A stretch of 64,000 bases of DNA. It comes from Rhodopirellula baltica (lineage in GTDB: Bacteria > Planctomycetota > Planctomycetia > Pirellulales > Pirellulaceae). Both the position numbers and the translations under genes were made by a program. The stretch spans positions 1 to 64,000 of the forward strand of contig PPHI01000085.1 in the NCBI GenBank assembly GCA_002901265.1. The letters are read 5' to 3'. Shown piece after piece: positions 63,975-64,000 of the stretch; the stretch's first letter is position 1; each line of letters starts with the position of its first letter. The notes beneath the pieces were generated by a model. That model searched no databases, was not told where the DNA came from, and saw only the letters and a program-made list of their open reading frames with translations.

Positions 63975-64000
63975 GCGATTCCCCGAACCCCACGTTGCGC

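Overview
The window looks like a chromosome segment of a marine planctomycete of the Pirellulaceae, close to Rhodopirellula. This is inferred from gene content, not from a search. The signs are a secreted Cys-type sulfatase, a TAT-exported Gfo/Idh/MocA oxidoreductase, a DUF1559 protein with a prepilin N-terminus, a PEP-CTERM cargo protein, an ECF sigma factor translationally overlapping a Ser/Thr kinase with a beta-propeller-type C-terminus, many GTG/TTG starts, few obvious Shine-Dalgarno sites, and ribosomal protein S4 outside a ribosomal operon. No rRNA, complete tRNA, CRISPR array, transposase or integrase was found.

Layout. 1-2.6 kb is an accessory region: tandem repeats, a diverged ~165-bp dispersed repeat in two copies, and four small same-strand orphan ORFs, mostly membrane proteins, arranged like gene cassettes. 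2.6-11.8 kb (minus strand) holds a sulfatase, a hybrid histidine kinase, an oxidoreductase, a LOG-family protein and an NhaA antiporter. 12.2-15.5 kb (plus) holds a small TM+PDZ protein followed by a secretin, a possible GspC/GspD-like pair, then citrate synthase and a thioredoxin-like protein. 17.7-20.4 kb (minus) is a TadE/TadG-type operon led by a secreted protein; its leader contains a convincing cyclic-di-GMP class I riboswitch and an upstream perfect palindrome. 20.5-27.6 kb holds an EEP-family nuclease/phosphatase, a DUF4112 protein, a small LigD phosphoesterase-like protein, two envelope proteins of unknown role and an SDR reductase. 27.9-29.2 kb is ribulose-phosphate 3-epimerase, broken by a one-base frameshift, coupled to a phosphoglycerate-mutase-like protein that has lost both catalytic histidines.

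29.2-34.8 kb is a five-gene lipid locus resembling E. coli ynbABCD (CDP-alcohol phosphatidyltransferase, CdsA, hydrolase-methyltransferase fusion, PAP2 plus dual-specificity phosphatase) with an added PlsC-type acyltransferase. 34.9-39.7 kb is an ABC-2 exporter operon ending in a large anchored protein with an acidic tail. 40.1-51 kb holds folC, a phosphopantetheinyl transferase, the sigma/kinase pair, thymidine kinase and leuS. 51.2-56.8 kb holds a PEP-CTERM protein, a PepSY / DUF1559 / Cys-rich operon and a GATase-like protein without its nucleophile. 57.6-64 kb holds a KAS III/OleA-like thiolase, rpsD, and a tight lpd-miaB-M16 run whose M16 protein lacks the zinc motif.

Main points of interest: the c-di-GMP riboswitch in front of the Tad-like operon, the rpe frameshift, three enzyme-family proteins with destroyed catalytic motifs, the ynb-like lipid locus and the cassette-like left end.
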